Shown: positions 1 through 12,949, counted from the stretch's first letter. The stretch: 64,000 nucleotides of DNA from Mycobacterium lepromatosis (GCF_000975265.2 NZ_CP083405.1:372001-436000); one strand, 5' to 3'. Notes: generated by a model not told the origin, from the sequence alone. Translations and numbers: made by a program.

Positions 1-389
1 CAGACGCTGTATCCATACAAGGGGACCACGGTGCTACTGGTCGGTGTGTGGGAGACACCGTGTATCCGGATCTGACGTGGACGTTACCACTATCCGTTAT
101 CGCTGTAACGCCGATCACTAGCCTAGTGTCCTTCTAAAACGAGAAGTTCGACATCATCGTTGATAGGTACGGCTCTACTGCGATCACGTACCCGGTTCAG
201 CTAAATTACCGGTCGGTTGTTCGTCGTGCGGGTAAATCGATCGAACATGTCGCTCCGAGCCATCATTACCGGTAGCGCCACCTGCACCAGAGCGGCTACG
301 GCAAGGTCTGGTTTTCCCCGGTGCAGAATCTGGATAGACAACGCCGTCTTGATGGTTAGCGGCGAAGAGTATTTGCGATATGGGAAAAG
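1..389. other. no recognisable gene
   Basis: No frame on either strand gives a protein I recognise. A 61-codon plus-strand frame from 217 lacks a convincing ribosome binding site or family signature. The stretch is probably decayed DNA upstream of the monooxygenase remnant that follows. Confidence 0.5.
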
Positions 390-960
390 CTCGTTGACGT
401 AGTCGTTTTCGGCACGGGCTCAAACGGTCTGATGATCGAATGTGCACTGGCATTGTGCGGCGTGCAACCGATGGTGCTGGATTGCCTCGCTGATGCCGGC
501 AATGAGCGCAAAGCCAATGCCCTTGGCGACCAGATAGTTCGGATGATTGACATGCATGGGCTCTATCACGAATTCGGTGGTTGGCCTGGTTCACATCAGT
601 GGGTTGCGAGTGGTGTGTGCATCGTGATTCTATTGGTTTATGCTGAGGCGCCAGGCAATCCGATCTCATGTGTTGCCGATCCACTAGCTGCAGTTAATGC
701 GGCTAGTGGAGCACTTAGTCCGTAGTCTAGGCGCCGCTGTCCGCTGGCGTCACGAACTCACTCAATTGGTCGGGCACGGCAGTGTCACGTTGGTAGTTGT
801 CGGATCCGGAAGAGCGTTGGGATCGAGTGTCCTGGGAGTACCACTTCTGTCGTTATTAGTGTCGGTGACGTGCCCATTCCCAAGCACCTCTGTGCTGTAG
901 ATAGCGTCGTCGGGTTTAGCGTACGCAGTATCGATATATCTATAAGCAGTACCCGATACA
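390..960 (+). pseudogene. FAD-dependent monooxygenase pseudogene (N-terminal part)
   Basis: Broken remains of an aromatic-ring hydroxylase-type FAD monooxygenase. The nucleotide-binding loop reads GTGSNG (GxGxxG) just before 432. It is followed by the family pattern of a Rossmann strand ending in V-L-D (VQPMVLDCLADAG) and then NALGDQIVRMIDMHGL. The frame changes near 700, where RLVEHLVRSLGAAVRWRHEL resumes the alignment in another frame. Only about the first 170 residues of a roughly 500-residue family can be followed, so both frame breaks and a 3' loss are present. No neighbour suggests a substrate. Family assignment is from remembered homologues. Confidence 0.6.
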
Positions 961-1211
961 CTTGATACCTGGGTTCGGTCGTTCGTCATCTGGGCACCGC
1001 CGATTCGAGCAAAGTGTGTTGATGTTCTTGCTAAACGTATAGCCGGGGCGCTCGCTGGTCGTGACGATAGAGTTTGGCGACGATCCGTTCCCCGGCAGGG
1101 CTGTCTTGAACCTTGTTGGAGTTCCAGGACAATCTATGTCGGATGCGTGGCGCCGATCTGCTGATGGAGCCTTCTGTGGCTACCTACTGTGTTGTGTCGA
1201 GATCAACGTTA

Positions 1212-1362
1212 GTGTTTTTTGGTGGGTGAGTTGTGATTGTGATCGGTGTAGTGCCGGTCTTGGTGAGTTGACCGGCACTACACCGATCACAATCACAACT
1301 CACCCACCAAAAAACACCGCGACACCCACCCACAACAGGACGCACACATAAACTACACTTCG
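1212..1362. mobile_element. IS30-like element remnant folded into a palindrome
   Basis: A 47-bp perfect inverted repeat (1212-1258 and 1271-1317) is separated by a 12-nt loop. The right arm and its continuation to about 1362 match 29261-29412, apart from a short gap near 1318-1330. That second site is the 3' end of an IS30-type transposase frame, including its terminal TAA. This copy therefore carries two 3' ends in opposite orientation with the transposase body deleted. It sits next to the Rv0463 remnant and marks the left end of a large inversion. Confidence 0.75.
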
Positions 1363-1509
1363 CGGTAGCCAGCGGTGATAACTTTCAACAATTAAATAAA
1401 ACGAACTTCAAACACAAGGAACCCAGCCCTTACAGGTAAACGTGTGGCCCACACTGTAAACGTCTCCCAGGACCACCGGAAGTACTAGTTAGGTCGAACG
1501 TGGACGACC

Positions 1510-1722
1510 TCAGCCATGTTTACGGCGCTTGACGCAACCACCATCCGGCACGTTCCGGAACAGAGTGCCGACACCATCGACAGGATCAACACGATCAGGC
1601 TCCACTAAACTGACCGCTGTTATGTTGTCTCCGATCGAAATGGCCACCAGCCAGAGCACGTAGCCGGTGGCCACCCCGCTGCTGGTGCCCACCACGATTT
1701 CGGGGGTGTCGCTGCCAAGCAA
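1510..1722 (-). pseudogene. Rv0463-like small membrane protein pseudogene
   Basis: The start region reads MLGSDTPEIVVGTSSGVATG followed by a hydrophobic stretch, like the short membrane protein encoded directly after lpd in M. tuberculosis. After about residue 37 the expected hydrophobic sequence moves to another frame (WSLIVLILSMVSALCSG), showing a frameshift. It starts 35 bp after the lpd stop on the same strand, the same linkage as Rv0462-Rv0463. The identification rests on context and partial recall. Confidence 0.55.
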
Positions 1723-1757
1723 TCAGTTGTCTTCAGCCGCCAAGCCGTTAATGCTGC

Positions 1758-3161
<1,404 letters not shown>

Positions 3162-3230
3162 GACTGTTACCCTAGTGGCTGACTAGGCGGTGACCTGGGA
3201 ACGGGTCACGCGAGTACTCGAACTCGCGAA

Positions 3231-3720
3231 TCAAGATCGTCTGGGCCTCAGTACGGAATGACACCCAACCAGACAGTGGCCGATCCGTTCGTAGTTGTAG
3301 TTCATAGAGAGGCGCCAACGCAGCGACGACGGCAAGCGGGTCCTGACATCACCGCAAGCACCAGCGCCGTGATCAGCCGGCTTGCCGGGTACCAGCAACA
3401 CGCCTGCCAGGGTGCATTCGACGACATAGACCAATACCATAAATAGCCGCGCTGTCTTGTCAATCGTGTGATATTACCAATACAACTCGGGCGAGCCCGA
3501 CCTCCGTGACAGCGCTTCATACACCGAGGAGCACCGTAACCAACTTCCACCACTTCAGATACTGGTCCAGACCTGGTGTTGCCACCGGTACGGCAGCCAA
3601 CTCGGCCACTAAATCCTCGTCGCCAGCCACTGCCAAGTCAGACTTCTCCAGACCGGCGTCGAGTGGCAGCGGCTGCAATCCAATGCTATCAAAATCAAAC
3701 TCGAAAAAGGACTGACTCCT
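3231..3720 (-). pseudogene. Rv0461-like membrane protein pseudogene
   Basis: An acidic segment (FFEFDFDSIGLQPLPLDAGL, then DLAVAGDEDLVAELAAV) leads into YLKWWKLVTVLLGV, which looks like an N-terminal cytoplasmic domain entering a membrane helix. The reading then breaks and hydrophobic sequence continues in other frames (VLVYVVECTLAGVLLVPGKP). The position directly upstream of lpd on the same strand matches the small membrane protein Rv0461. Function unknown. Confidence 0.5.
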
Positions 3721-3844
3721 TGCCGATGTCGATAGCCGGGACGAACGGTTCGTTTCCCGGGCCGGGTTTGCGATCTGGGTCGACGTCTTCGTCAGCCAAG
3801 AGACGTCACTTCGATAGCCGCGAGCACATCGAATCAATCTGGCG

Positions 3845-4131
3845 CCACCGCGAGGATGAATGAACCCAGAATCGCTACCCATCGACGCCCGGAAAACAGA
3901 ATCAGCGGCATACCAGTCACACTGGGAATAATGCACACAAGGGCAATGACGACGTCGGGCCGGATCTTCTGATGAATCAACCCGGTGCGCGCCACTCCCG
4001 TCAGCAACCCGACCGTGCTTCCGATCAGCAGCGTGCCGGCCAGTCAAGGGGAGCGCGGTCCACGGTGGCGACCGTACTGCGGTTACCAATGACCGGTGCG
4101 ACCGTATGCTCCAAGTGCACCACCTGACCAC
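3845..4131 (-). pseudogene. small hydrophobic protein pseudogene (Rv0460 position)
   Basis: The minus strand encodes about 65 open hydrophobic residues: two helices containing GTLLIGSTVGLLTGVARTGL and VVIALVCIIPSVTGMPLILF, then GRRWVAILGSF. It is interrupted by a stop after PD on one side and a frame change on the other. It lies between the DUF779 and Rv0461-like remnants, where M. tuberculosis has the short Rv0460. Function unknown. Confidence 0.4.
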
Positions 4132-4184
4132 ACACTAAGGGCCGTTCGTGTTCCCTGCGTAGGCATTACCGGTGATGACCGGTG

Positions 4185-4320
4185 TGGTTCTGCGACGGCG
4201 TTTTCTTCGCGCCGGTGACAACCTGACCGCTACTGAGGAACCGCACGTCCTCCGGCGCTTCCAGACTGAACACACCGCCGCCCCAGGACAACATTGAGGA
4301 CCAGCTAGGTGCTTTTGTCT
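4185..4320 (-). pseudogene. DUF779 protein pseudogene (Rv0459 C-terminal end)
   Basis: The minus strand contains GGGVFSLEAPEDVRFLSSG, the conserved C-terminal block of DUF779 proteins, which are commonly encoded directly after an aldehyde dehydrogenase. That is the arrangement here, with the aldehyde dehydrogenase remnant upstream. Only this end is readable; the Cys-rich N-terminal part is not found. Confidence 0.55.
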
Positions 4321-4366
4321 CCTTGATCGTGGGGGCTTCGTGCTAAGGACTATGCTGTTCCTGCAA

Positions 4367-5670
4367 TCAGGCCAGCAGCGCTGCGGCAGCCGTGATGGCC
4401 GCCATCGGGTAGGGTGGTTTTATACGGAACCGTAAGAAAAATACCAGCGCCTCGTCCGAGTAGGACACCAGTAAACTCTTGGTCTGTCGGTAGTAATGGT
4501 TCAGCATTATTTTACGTCTCGCGGCCGAAACCAGCCTGTTTGTAGCAGCTGAAGCCCACATGGGCGGGATGCGCAGTGTAGCAGTTGATCCACACTTGGC
4601 TGGCTTGAATGTCCCGGTCGGCTTGGTAGGCGATATTGCCGTAGCGGCTCCACATGCCAGGAGCAAGACCATAAAGGGTATAATTGTCGATACTGATAAC
4701 GTGGTTATCGGTGAACGGTGACGTTGCGACCACCGGCCTGAAGAATTCCTCCTGGAAGATCTGTATTCTTGGTCTTGCCGGCGAAGATCGTCGATTGCAC
4801 AAAAACCCGTAGGCTAGGTTCTCGCCCATATAGGCGTGATCGCCACTGGTGATCAGGGTGGCGCTCTCGTCTTTGTTGATCTGGATGTGGGACGACACCT
4901 TCTCTAACTAATCGTTGGAAGCCTGAGAACTCGGCATCGCTTCGGTGTCCAACAAACCGACCTGGACCGCTTTGGGTCGGATCGACGCCAGCTCCGGAAA
5001 CTCGTCATAGATATCGGCCTGCAATCAGGCTGTGCGATGGGCAGGTGCACATTTCGCCTTGGTTGAGGGCACACACGGTGGATCCCTCGCGCGACGTTTT
5101 ATCGAAGATGGTGCCGGTGATCGACCATCATGTTGGAGAAGAAGATATTCGGGCTCTTGCCACCGACTTCCAGACCGCCCGAGCTACCGGCACCGGTGTT
5201 TGTTCAGTCGGTTTGAGCTCCACCGTATTGCCTGGTGCCAGTTTCCAGGCACCCATCAGTATGGGAAGTTCCACGGAATGATCTTCCCCGCTACGCCGAG
5301 CGGTTCACGTAAGTGATAGGTGACAGTGTCCTGGTCGATCAACGACAGCGAACCTGCCTAGGCGTAGATCGCTTCGGTGAAATACCGGAAATGGTCTGCT
5401 GCCAGAGCGATGTCAGCGGCCAGAACCTCCCGGATAGGGGTACCGTTATCCCAAAATTCGGCTAGTGCTAACGTGGCTATGCGTTATTCGATGCAATCGG
5501 CGATCTTGTTAAGAATCGTTGTCCACTCGGTAAAGGCGATTTTACCCCAGGCCGGTGCAGCGTCGAGCGTCTTTTCGATGTCAGCCTCGCCCAGATTAGG
5601 CTACTTAGCAAAACGTCTGTTCGGTCACCGACGTCGGATTCTAGACATAGCGAACCTCGGTGGACGCCAT
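4367..5670 (-). pseudogene. aldehyde dehydrogenase pseudogene (Rv0458)
   Basis: The start is well preserved: an AGGGAGG ribosome binding site lies 9 nt before an ATG at 5670, but the frame stops after MASTEVRYV. Further on, the C-terminal half is clear: QEEFFRPV (usually QEEIFGPV), TLYGLAPGMWSRYGNIAYQA, VWINCY, and GRET followed after a frameshift by QTKSLLVSYSDEAL. The catalytic-Cys region survives only as a scrambled QGEMCTCPS-like stretch near 5030. Several stops and frameshifts are present. It is divergent from the S9 peptidase remnant. Confidence 0.85.
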
Positions 5671-5721
5671 AAATTTGGTCCTCCCTAAATTTTATCGTAC
5701 CGAGATTCATGCGACATCGGT

Positions 5722-7665
5722 GCCCCAGCTTAGCCCAGACGTGGGAAAACAATCATCGGTTCGGCTCCTCGTTTACTGGCAGTACCAAATTCCAATGCCA
5801 AAGATGTAATATAATGCATATCGCTGTCGACGCCACCGTGTCTTCCATGACCTCGGAAGCCGCTCGGACATCAGCATCCCACAACCTGTCTCTGTGGTTC
5901 GGGGGGAGGATCACCGGCGTGAAGGCACTGGATTGGGTGCGCGCGCAACGGACCGACACTGGCCGATTTGTGCGATGCGGAGTCGAACTGATGCGCACCG
6001 AGGTGCTCGACACCCGTACCCGGATCCTGTACGTGAATCGTCGCAGTGAATACCTAATACAACTTCTGGCGCGATGCCACTAACTCTCGCGGGCTGTGGC
6101 GGCGCATCACGCTCAAGAGTTACCATACCCCGATTCCTCCGAGTGTGACGTGCTGATCGATATCGATGAACTATGGCGAATTGACGATGAGAAATGGGCG
6201 TGGGCTAGTACCGGCGTCATCGCACCCGACCACACGCGGACGCCGATCAGTCCCTCTCGAGTCGGCGTGGATGCATCGTTCGTGCGTGAATTTAACATGC
6301 TGACAAGCGAACCCGTAGCCCAGGGGTTCGAACTACCGGATAGCTAAATCAGATGCAACCTGGGACGACCCCAAGATAACGTGCTGGTGAGCAACGGCTT
6401 TGGCGCTGACTCACTTACCGATTTCGGCTATCCGCGAGCGATCAAGCGATGGCGTCGTAGCACGCCCTTGGCCGATGCAAAGACCGTCTTCGATGGGGTA
6501 ACTCCGATGTCCGCCTCTTTTGCGTCCGTCGATCGAGCGCTGGGCTTCGCACGCACCTTCATGGGACGAGCGCTCGCTTTACGGAATTATGAGCTCTACG
6601 AACTGCGTGGCTCGTTGCTGTCCGCTAACTATGACGAATTCCTCCACGAAACAGTAAAACTGCGCGTGGTGTTCGCTCTCTAAGAGCACACCTCGCTAAA
6701 CTATGCTGCATGGATCCGTGACCAGCTGTTGATCGTTACGTTCACGGGACGGGGCCAGCCGCGTCGAAATCGCTCCATCAGATAGCTCGCAACGCGAACC
6801 ATTGCCCGGTATCCCGGCCACGACCAACACCGTCATCGTCGCCGCGGACGAGCATGGCGACGAGTTCTTGTTCGACTCCAGCCGACTCAACACACCCTCT
6901 CGATTAATGCGCTGCGCGTGCAACGAACAACTAGATCAGGCAAGTCCACACTAGCTTTCTTAGAAGCTGAAAAACTATCGTGGCAAAAATATTTTGTGCT
7001 ATCATCAGGATAGCAAGTTGATTCTGTACCTAGTGGTTTGGCCCGGATACATCAAACAGCCGGGCCCGACACTGTTCGACGGCTATGGCGGGTTTCAAGA
7101 TCATCCAGCACACAGGGATATAGGGGCGTGCTGGGTCAGCTGTGGCTGGACCACGAAGGTCGACACAAGTTTGCTGAGATTTCGTTTCTTTGACAACCGA
7201 TTTGGTGAATCGCGGTATCGCAGATGTCGAGCAGTTCAACGCACGCGGTGGCAGCACCGGCGGGTTACTGATGGGCATCATGCGGACCAAATACCCAGAA
7301 AAGTTCGACACTCTGGTCTCTGAGGTGCCACTGCTGGACATGCACTACTACCATCGCCTATTGACCAGCGTTTATTAGATAGCCTACCATGACGACTCGC
7401 ACCACTGGGAGTTCATCGCTTAATCCTCTGATTTTACTAGAGCATTTCAGCGAACCGGCATTATCCACTGGTGCTGTTCATTACTTCCACCGCGACAACC
7501 GGGTGCATACTGGCCATTCCCGCAAGATGACCGCGGTCCTCCAAACAGTCGGATCTGGTACTACGAAAACATCGCGGGCGGGAACTCAGGTGGGGTCGAA
7601 AACGAGCAGGTCGCGTTTAAGGCGGTGCTCAGTTACGCATTCCTGTACCGCATGCTAGGGGTTGA
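5722..7665 (+). pseudogene. prolyl oligopeptidase family (S9) pseudogene (Rv0457c)
   Basis: Readable in at least five pieces. ALDWVRAQR lies near 5930, the beta-propeller part covers 6096-6680 (DVLIDIDELW, FGADSLTDFGYPRAIKRWRR), and YGGFQ is near 7085. The nucleophile region near 7240-7275 reads ARGGSTGGLLMGIM, where the serine consensus GGSxGG is kept. The last piece ends in YAFLYRML. Stops and frame changes between pieces rule out a functional product. The order next to aldehyde dehydrogenase and crotonase matches Rv0458-Rv0456c in reverse. Confidence 0.85.
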
Positions 7666-7951
7666 CTTGCGCAGCACATCGCGGCAAGGAGCTTTACCAG
7701 CAAGTTCGGAATTTACTTTGCTGCTATGACTTCGGCGGCGGATTCCAGCAACGGGGGCGAAGGCATGATGATGTACGGACAATGAGATCCAAGCGAAGAT
7801 TTCGCTATACTTAGGTCTCTGTGAAGTTAAGTTCATGGCTATGTGGCGAGCCTGTAAGACGATGATCACTCAATCAGAAGCAAAATTGGTGCGTCGACAT
7901 AGCTAGCAACTACACGACGACCGCTACTCATATAGGCAGATGTAGAATCTA

Positions 7952-8384
7952 ACCTAACTGACAGAATGATCATACCTGCTCGGCCTTGCCGAAGTAAAGC
8001 GGCACCCGCTTACGAGCTGGCCGTTGACCGGTATCCAGTCAGCCGACGTCAAGCTGATAAACGAATCGGTCCCGTTCGAACGCCTCGAGGCTTGCGTCCC
8101 CGAGATCACCGCTGAGCTGGAACGCATCCCGTCGCCGCGGTTATGGGCACCGAGGTTAATCGTTAATCAGGCGCCTGCGAAAACATGAGCCTAGCGTCTA
8201 CCCAGATGCTAGGCGGCATTCTGGATGGCCTGACGCGCAACACCCCCGACGCGCTCGACTTCATCCACACCACCGAAACCCAATAGGGTGCAGATCGCGA
8301 TCGCACGCCTAAACGGCCTGTTGGGCAATTACAGCCAGGTCGCACCCAAGCTACGGCCGGACCTCTCACATGTCTATTGTTCCT
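7952..8384 (+). pseudogene. enoyl-CoA hydratase family pseudogene (Rv0456c/echA2 position)
   Basis: Only the C-terminal half of a crotonase is visible: ESVPFERLEACVPEITAELE, then RLIVNQ, then in another frame GGILDGLTRNTPDALDFIHT, and finally GNYSQVAPKLRPDLSHV. Frameshifts separate the pieces. The upstream gap (7666-7951) should hold its N-terminal half but nothing is readable there. Position between the S9 peptidase and Rv0455c matches M. tuberculosis. Confidence 0.65.
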
Positions 8385-8461
8385 GATGATTACAAGATCA
8401 GACTAGTAACCTGCTATCGAGACACTACTTCAAAGCCCTGAAAAGGGTTACACTAATCGTT

Positions 8462-8923
8462 ATGTCTCGGCTGAGCACCAGCCTACGTAAAAGCACTGTT
8501 TTTCTCGTTCTTGGTATCACCACTGTGACCTTTCCGAAGATTGTCGTTGCCGACGGTTCCACGGAGGATTTTCCGATCCCCCGCCGGCAAATCGCTACCA
8601 CCTGTGATGCAGAGCAGTATTTGGCGGCAGCCAGGGATACCAGCCCGATCTACTACCTGCGGTACATGATCGATATGCACAACAAGCCGGCTGACATCCA
8701 GCAAGCCGCGGTCAATCGTATCCATTGGTTCTATTCCTTGAGCCCCGCCGGCCGCAGGCAGTATTCCGAAGACACCGCGACAAACATCTACTACGAGCAG
8801 ATGGCCACGCGTTGGGGAAATTGGGCGAAGATTTTCTTCAACAATAAGGGCGTTGTTGCCAAAGCCACCGAGGTGTGCAACCAGTACCAGGCCGGAGACA
8901 TGTCGGTGTGGAACTGGCCGTAG
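8462..8923 (+). CDS. secreted siderophore-export accessory protein (Rv0455c family)
   Basis: A 153-residue exported protein. Residues 1-30 form a typical signal peptide (basic start, hydrophobic core ending near VVADG). The mature part has exactly two cysteines, C48 and C139, which could form the disulfide described for the family. In M. tuberculosis Rv0455c is needed for efficient secretion of mycobactins by the MmpS4/MmpL4 and MmpS5/MmpL5 systems. The nearest intact genes here are mmpL4/mmpS4, as in M. tuberculosis. The frame is clean and flanked by decayed DNA on both sides, so it appears to be under selection. Confidence 0.88.
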   Translation: MSRLSTSLRKSTVFLVLGITTVTFPKIVVADGSTEDFPIPRRQIATTCDAEQYLAAARDTSPIYYLRYMIDMHNKPADIQQAAVNRIHWFYSLSPAGRRQYSEDTATNIYYEQMATRWGNWAKIFFNNKGVVAKATEVCNQYQAGDMSVWNWP

Positions 8924-9524
8924 TCATGCTCTAATCGCGATTTTGCGCTGTACCTGCCGAGTTGGACCGATTCGTGTTGCTCCCCAATAGGAGGACAACG
9001 TAATTATGCTATGCGGCCTGCGTCCTCTGGGTCAACAGGAAAGGTGTAGCGGTTATCATGCCTTGGTCCGCTTGCCGAACTGCTTGCCACGAGGATTTAG
9101 AGTACACTTATCACGGTTATCGGTTATGGAATCGCGACCGGCTCCGCGCCGATGCAGCTCCGTGCGGGCCAGGCAATGCTTGTCACATGAGCCAAGCACC
9201 TGGTAATCGGATCCCTGACACGCTTGCTTTCCTCGATTGACATCAGCTCACTTGTCAACCCGGAGCAGGCTGCACCAACCGGGCCACCCAAATATCGTGC
9301 ACCGGCACGCCGTAGATGAATGCAACAATCCGAATGTGGACCTGGGCGGAAACATCGCCGACATCTTGTACATTGGCCACGTGCGCAGAATGAGACTCGC
9401 CACCCTGCGGCAGGTCAGTAAACTGGCTCGCCACCAGGATGCATACTGTCTGACGTGCAGGGCACCGTTGCACGATCTGTGTGACATTATCAGCAACACC
9501 TGCGGTTAGCCAGCCGACATAGTT
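8924..9524. other. unassigned decayed stretch
   Basis: Short plus-strand frames (for example around 9060-9240, containing STLITVIGYGIATGS and AGQAMLVT) look like scraps of one hydrophobic protein, but I cannot name it. M. tuberculosis has Rv0454 and PPE11 at this position; neither could be recognised. Confidence 0.35.
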
Positions 9525-12191
9525 TTAACTGCACTTAGTGTCATTTAGTGCAGTGTGGCTGCTAGGAACCGATCGGTGTTTGCCGGTGCCGCCCATCGAA
9601 CGGATGATGCCGGTCTTCAATCCGGCCTGGATTTCCTGTTTGAACCGCGACACCAGCAGCAGGTTGTAGTCAGATCCCACCGCCAACAGCACGATAACCG
9701 ACATTGCAAGCACCAAATAGTGCAATTCGATACCGAGAATGTGTTGCCAGAGTAACACGGACAGTCCAAAGGACGCGCCCAGTGAAAGCGCGACTGTACC
9801 CACGATAACAGCGGCGGCTACAAAGGCTCGGGTAATGATCAGCATGATGATGAAAATCAGGCAAAGCGATGAAATCCCTGCTATCACGAGATCCCAGTTA
9901 GCGCCCTCGTCGATGTCCTTGAAGACGGCCGCTGTGCCGGCCAGGTAGATCTTGACGGCCTCCAATGGGGTGCCCTTGAGAGCCTCCTCGGCTGCCGTGC
10001 GTATCGCGTTGATACTTGCGATACCCTCGCCGGTGGCGGGATCCCCCCGATGCAAGATGATGAAACGAGCCGCGTATCCATCCGATGACAGGAACGATTG
10101 CATCGCGCGCTTGAAGTCGGCGTTCTTGAAAACCTCGGGCGGAAGGTAAAATGAATCGTCGTTTTTAGCAGTGTCGAATGCCTTCCCCATCGTGTTGGCG
10201 TTGTCGCTCAGCTCGTTAATCTGATCAAAGATCCCAGACATGGTACTGTACATGGTCAGCATGACGGTGCGCATGCTCTCCATGCTTTCGATCATCGGCG
10301 GGAATTGCTCCAACATTTGCGGCATCAGCAGATCCATGTTTTTGATGTCACCAACGATCGAGTTCAGTTTCTCGTCGATCTGGTCCACGCCGTCTAGCGC
10401 ATCGAATATCGATCGAAATGACCAGCATATTGGAATGTTGAAACAATGTCTTTCCCAGTAAAAATAGCTACGAATCGGCCGCCAGAAATCATCAAAATTC
10501 GCTATTGCATCACGTAATTGGCCAGTAGTTTTTTGCATTTCTATAGTGTCACTTAACATGTTGTGAGTATTTTCTGTGAGCAGCGTCATCAAGTGGTACA
10601 TACGCTTCATCGAAGCAATCGTTTCGGCCATATTTTCAGCCTGTCTAAGAATGTCGTTCATCCGATCACGTTGGTACTTCATGGTTTGTACTTGGCCAGC
10701 ATTTTTCATGCTTATCTGAAATGGTATCGAAGTATGATCCATTGCCGTTCCGTCGGGTCTGGTTATCGCCTGGACCCGAGAAATTCCTGGAACACGGAAA
10801 ATTCCCTTGGCTAGCTTGTCTAGGATCAGGAAGTCGGCCGAATTTCGCATATCATGATCCGACTCGATCATTAAAATCTCGGGCTTCATCCGGGCCTGTG
10901 GGAAATGACGGTCTGCGGCCAAAAAACCTTGGTTGGCGGGAATGGATGCGGGAAGATACGCCCGGTCCTTGTAGTTAGTCCGGTATCCGGGCAGGGCCAG
11001 CAGGCCGACCATGGCGATAGCGCAGGCGGTGGTGAGAATGGGCAGTGGCCAGCGGACCACCACGGTGCCGATCCGTCGCCAGCCACGTACCTTGATCAGC
11101 CTTTTGGGTTCAAACAGGCCGAAACGGCTGCCGACCGTCAGCACCGCCGGTCCGAGGGTGAGTGCGACCGCCACGGCGATGAGCATCCCTACCGCGCACG
11201 GGATGCCCAAGGTTTGGAAATAGGGCATCCGGGCGAAGCTGAGGCAAAACGTCGCCCCGGCAATTGTCAGCCCAGAGCCTAAAATGACGTGGAAAGTTCC
11301 CCGGTACATAGTGTAAAAGGCCGCTTCTTTGTTTTCGTTGGCCTGGCGGGCCTCCTGGTAGCGGCCAGTGATAAATATCCCGTAGTCTGTGCCGGCCGCG
11401 ATGGCCAAGGATGTGAGCAGATTTACCGCGAAGGTGGACAGACCGATGAGCCCAGTATGTCCGAGCAACGCGACGACTCCCCGCGCCGCCGCTGATTCGA
11501 TCCCGACCGTGAAAAGCAGCAGAATAACGGTGGTGAACGATCGATAGACGAGCAGCAACGTCACCAAAATCACGATCACACTCGTTGCGGTGATCCGGAT
11601 CATGGATTTGTCGCCGCTATGATGCATGTCCGCGACCAAGGCCGATGCTCCGGTGACCCAAGCCGTTATCCCGGGAGGTGCAGGCGTCTGCACAACGATT
11701 TTGCGGACAGCATCGATTGATTCTTGAGCCAGCACCTCACCTTGGTTACCCGCTAAACTCAATTGGACATAGGCAGCCTTACCGTCATTGCTTTGGGCGC
11801 CGGGCGCGGTAAGGGGATCCCCCCAAAAGTCTTGAACGCTTTGCACGTGCCTGTCTGCCCGCAACCTACGAATCAGGCTGTCATAGAATCGGTGAGCATC
11901 GTCACCGAGTAGCTTATCGCCTTCCAGGACGATCATTACTACACTGTCAGAGTTTCCTTCGTTGAAGGCCTGACCCATCTTTTGAATCGCAATGTACGAC
12001 GGCGCATCCTTAGGGCTCAGCGACACTGAACGTTCTTGCCCGACGTCCTCTAGTGATGGGACGAAGACACTAACGGTGACGACAATGGCCAGCCATGCCA
12101 AGATGATCGGTACCGCAAATCGGTGGATCATCCTTGCGACGAACGGTCGCTTGGCATGGGTGTCTAGGTCGTTCGCGCATTTGGTCGTCAC
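9525..12191 (-). CDS. mmpL4: MmpL4 transporter, C-terminally truncated
   Basis: RND/MMPL-type inner-membrane transporter; in M. tuberculosis MmpL4 exports siderophores with MmpS4. The GTG start overlaps the mmpS4 stop by 4 bp (GTGA). TM1 lies at about residues 27-47. The TM4 proton-relay motif GTDYGIF and the TM10 motif GSDYNLLL are present, and a long Met-rich coiled coil at about 500-680 is typical of MmpL4/MmpL5. The frame follows the family to GGTGK (residue 871) and then ends in 17 unrelated residues, losing TM11, TM12 and the tail. The missing 88 residues are in frame at 16594-16860 beyond a 915-bp inverted repeat, so inversion would restore 959 residues. As written the protein is probably non-functional. 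Confidence 0.85.
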   Translation of the reverse strand: MTTKCANDLDTHAKRPFVARMIHRFAVPIILAWLAIVVTVSVFVPSLEDVGQERSVSLSPKDAPSYIAIQKMGQAFNEGNSDSVVMIVLEGDKLLGDDAHRFYDSLIRRLRADRHVQSVQDFWGDPLTAPGAQSNDGKAAYVQLSLAGNQGEVLAQESIDAVRKIVVQTPAPPGITAWVTGASALVADMHHSGDKSMIRITATSVIVILVTLLLVYRSFTTVILLLFTVGIESAAARGVVALLGHTGLIGLSTFAVNLLTSLAIAAGTDYGIFITGRYQEARQANENKEAAFYTMYRGTFHVILGSGLTIAGATFCLSFARMPYFQTLGIPCAVGMLIAVAVALTLGPAVLTVGSRFGLFEPKRLIKVRGWRRIGTVVVRWPLPILTTACAIAMVGLLALPGYRTNYKDRAYLPASIPANQGFLAADRHFPQARMKPEILMIESDHDMRNSADFLILDKLAKGIFRVPGISRVQAITRPDGTAMDHTSIPFQISMKNAGQVQTMKYQRDRMNDILRQAENMAETIASMKRMYHLMTLLTENTHNMLSDTIEMQKTTGQLRDAIANFDDFWRPIRSYFYWERHCFNIPICWSFRSIFDALDGVDQIDEKLNSIVGDIKNMDLLMPQMLEQFPPMIESMESMRTVMLTMYSTMSGIFDQINELSDNANTMGKAFDTAKNDDSFYLPPEVFKNADFKRAMQSFLSSDGYAARFIILHRGDPATGEGIASINAIRTAAEEALKGTPLEAVKIYLAGTAAVFKDIDEGANWDLVIAGISSLCLIFIIMLIITRAFVAAAVIVGTVALSLGASFGLSVLLWQHILGIELHYLVLAMSVIVLLAVGSDYNLLLVSRFKQEIQAGLKTGIIRSMGGTGKHRSVPSSHTALNDTKCS
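9579..10493 (-). repeat. 915-bp perfect inverted repeat, left copy (mmpL4 internal segment)
   Basis: Reverse complement of 15679-16593. Both ends were placed by base comparison: after GGCACCGGCAAA the copies diverge (CACCGA versus GTCGTC), and before GATGATTTCTGGC they diverge again. Translations in all frames agree along the length, so the copies are essentially identical. The segment codes for the second half of the coiled coil through TM10 of MmpL4. The spacer between the copies is 5185 bp. Confidence 0.95.
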
Positions 12192-12625
12192 GCGGACTTC
12201 ACCAGGCAGTAGGTGTAGGCGTTTACCTCGTTGGAAACTCGTTCAGCTTTGACCACGCCGTTCACGATTATCCGACAGCCGATACTATCGGTATTGCCTT
12301 GAACCACGAGGTTTCCCATCACTGCGGCCAAGGTAGTGGTCATACTTAACGACCATGGCAATTGTGCCCCATCTATTCGCTGAGGATCGGAATTGACGTC
12401 GAAATAGCTGATATCTGCGATTGTTCCGGGTGGGCCGAAGACCTCGTAAACAATCTGCTTGGGGTTGAACGGCTTGTTGCTTACCAGGTTGCTGTCTGCG
12501 TAGGATTCGCGTTTCTCGGAGGCGAAATAACTGTGGACGCGGTACACTACGAACCCCCCGACCACGAGCACTGCCAGGATGACAAGTGGAATCCAAATCC
12601 GTGACAACAACTTGAAAATTGGCAT
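12188..12625 (-). CDS. mmpS4: MmpS4 periplasmic adaptor
   Basis: Small membrane-anchored partner of MmpL4 in siderophore export. One N-terminal membrane helix ([15 protein letters not shown]) is followed by a periplasmic beta-sandwich domain with [18 protein letters not shown], the two conserved cysteines (DSIGCRI and [10 protein letters not shown]) and the usual C terminus. The ATG at 12625 is preferred over one at 12652 because GGAGTAAGGGG precedes it and the product (145 residues) is close to the family length. It overlaps mmpL4 by 4 bp, so the two are translationally coupled. Confidence 0.93.
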   Translation of the reverse strand: MPIFKLLSRIWIPLVILAVLVVGGFVVYRVHSYFASEKRESYADSNLVSNKPFNPKQIVYEVFGPPGTIADISYFDVNSDPQRIDGAQLPWSLSMTTTLAAVMGNLVVQGNTDSIGCRIIVNGVVKAERVSNEVNAYTYCLVKSA

Positions 12626-12949
12626 CCCCTTACTCCGTTGGCGTTTGGACATTGGCGGCCCGTTGTCCGCTTAATCAAGTTCAACTTCAGATCGTCGCGC
12701 CGGACCACCCGCACCACAAGATCAGACCGCCACAGCTCTGGTGGTGGTCGGTCCGAGCCGAAGGCGTTTTGGCCGGAGTGCAATCAAGTCTTGCGAAAGT
12801 AAATCACGAGGCCTACCGTTGCCTCCCTTCCTGCTGCACCCTTGGCACTGTAACGCATATAATGTACGTAAAAGTAAACCTGCTGCTCTGATGGCAAATC
12901 ATGCTCGCGCGTAACGCAAATCACGCGCTGGACGTCATCCTATGGTGGT

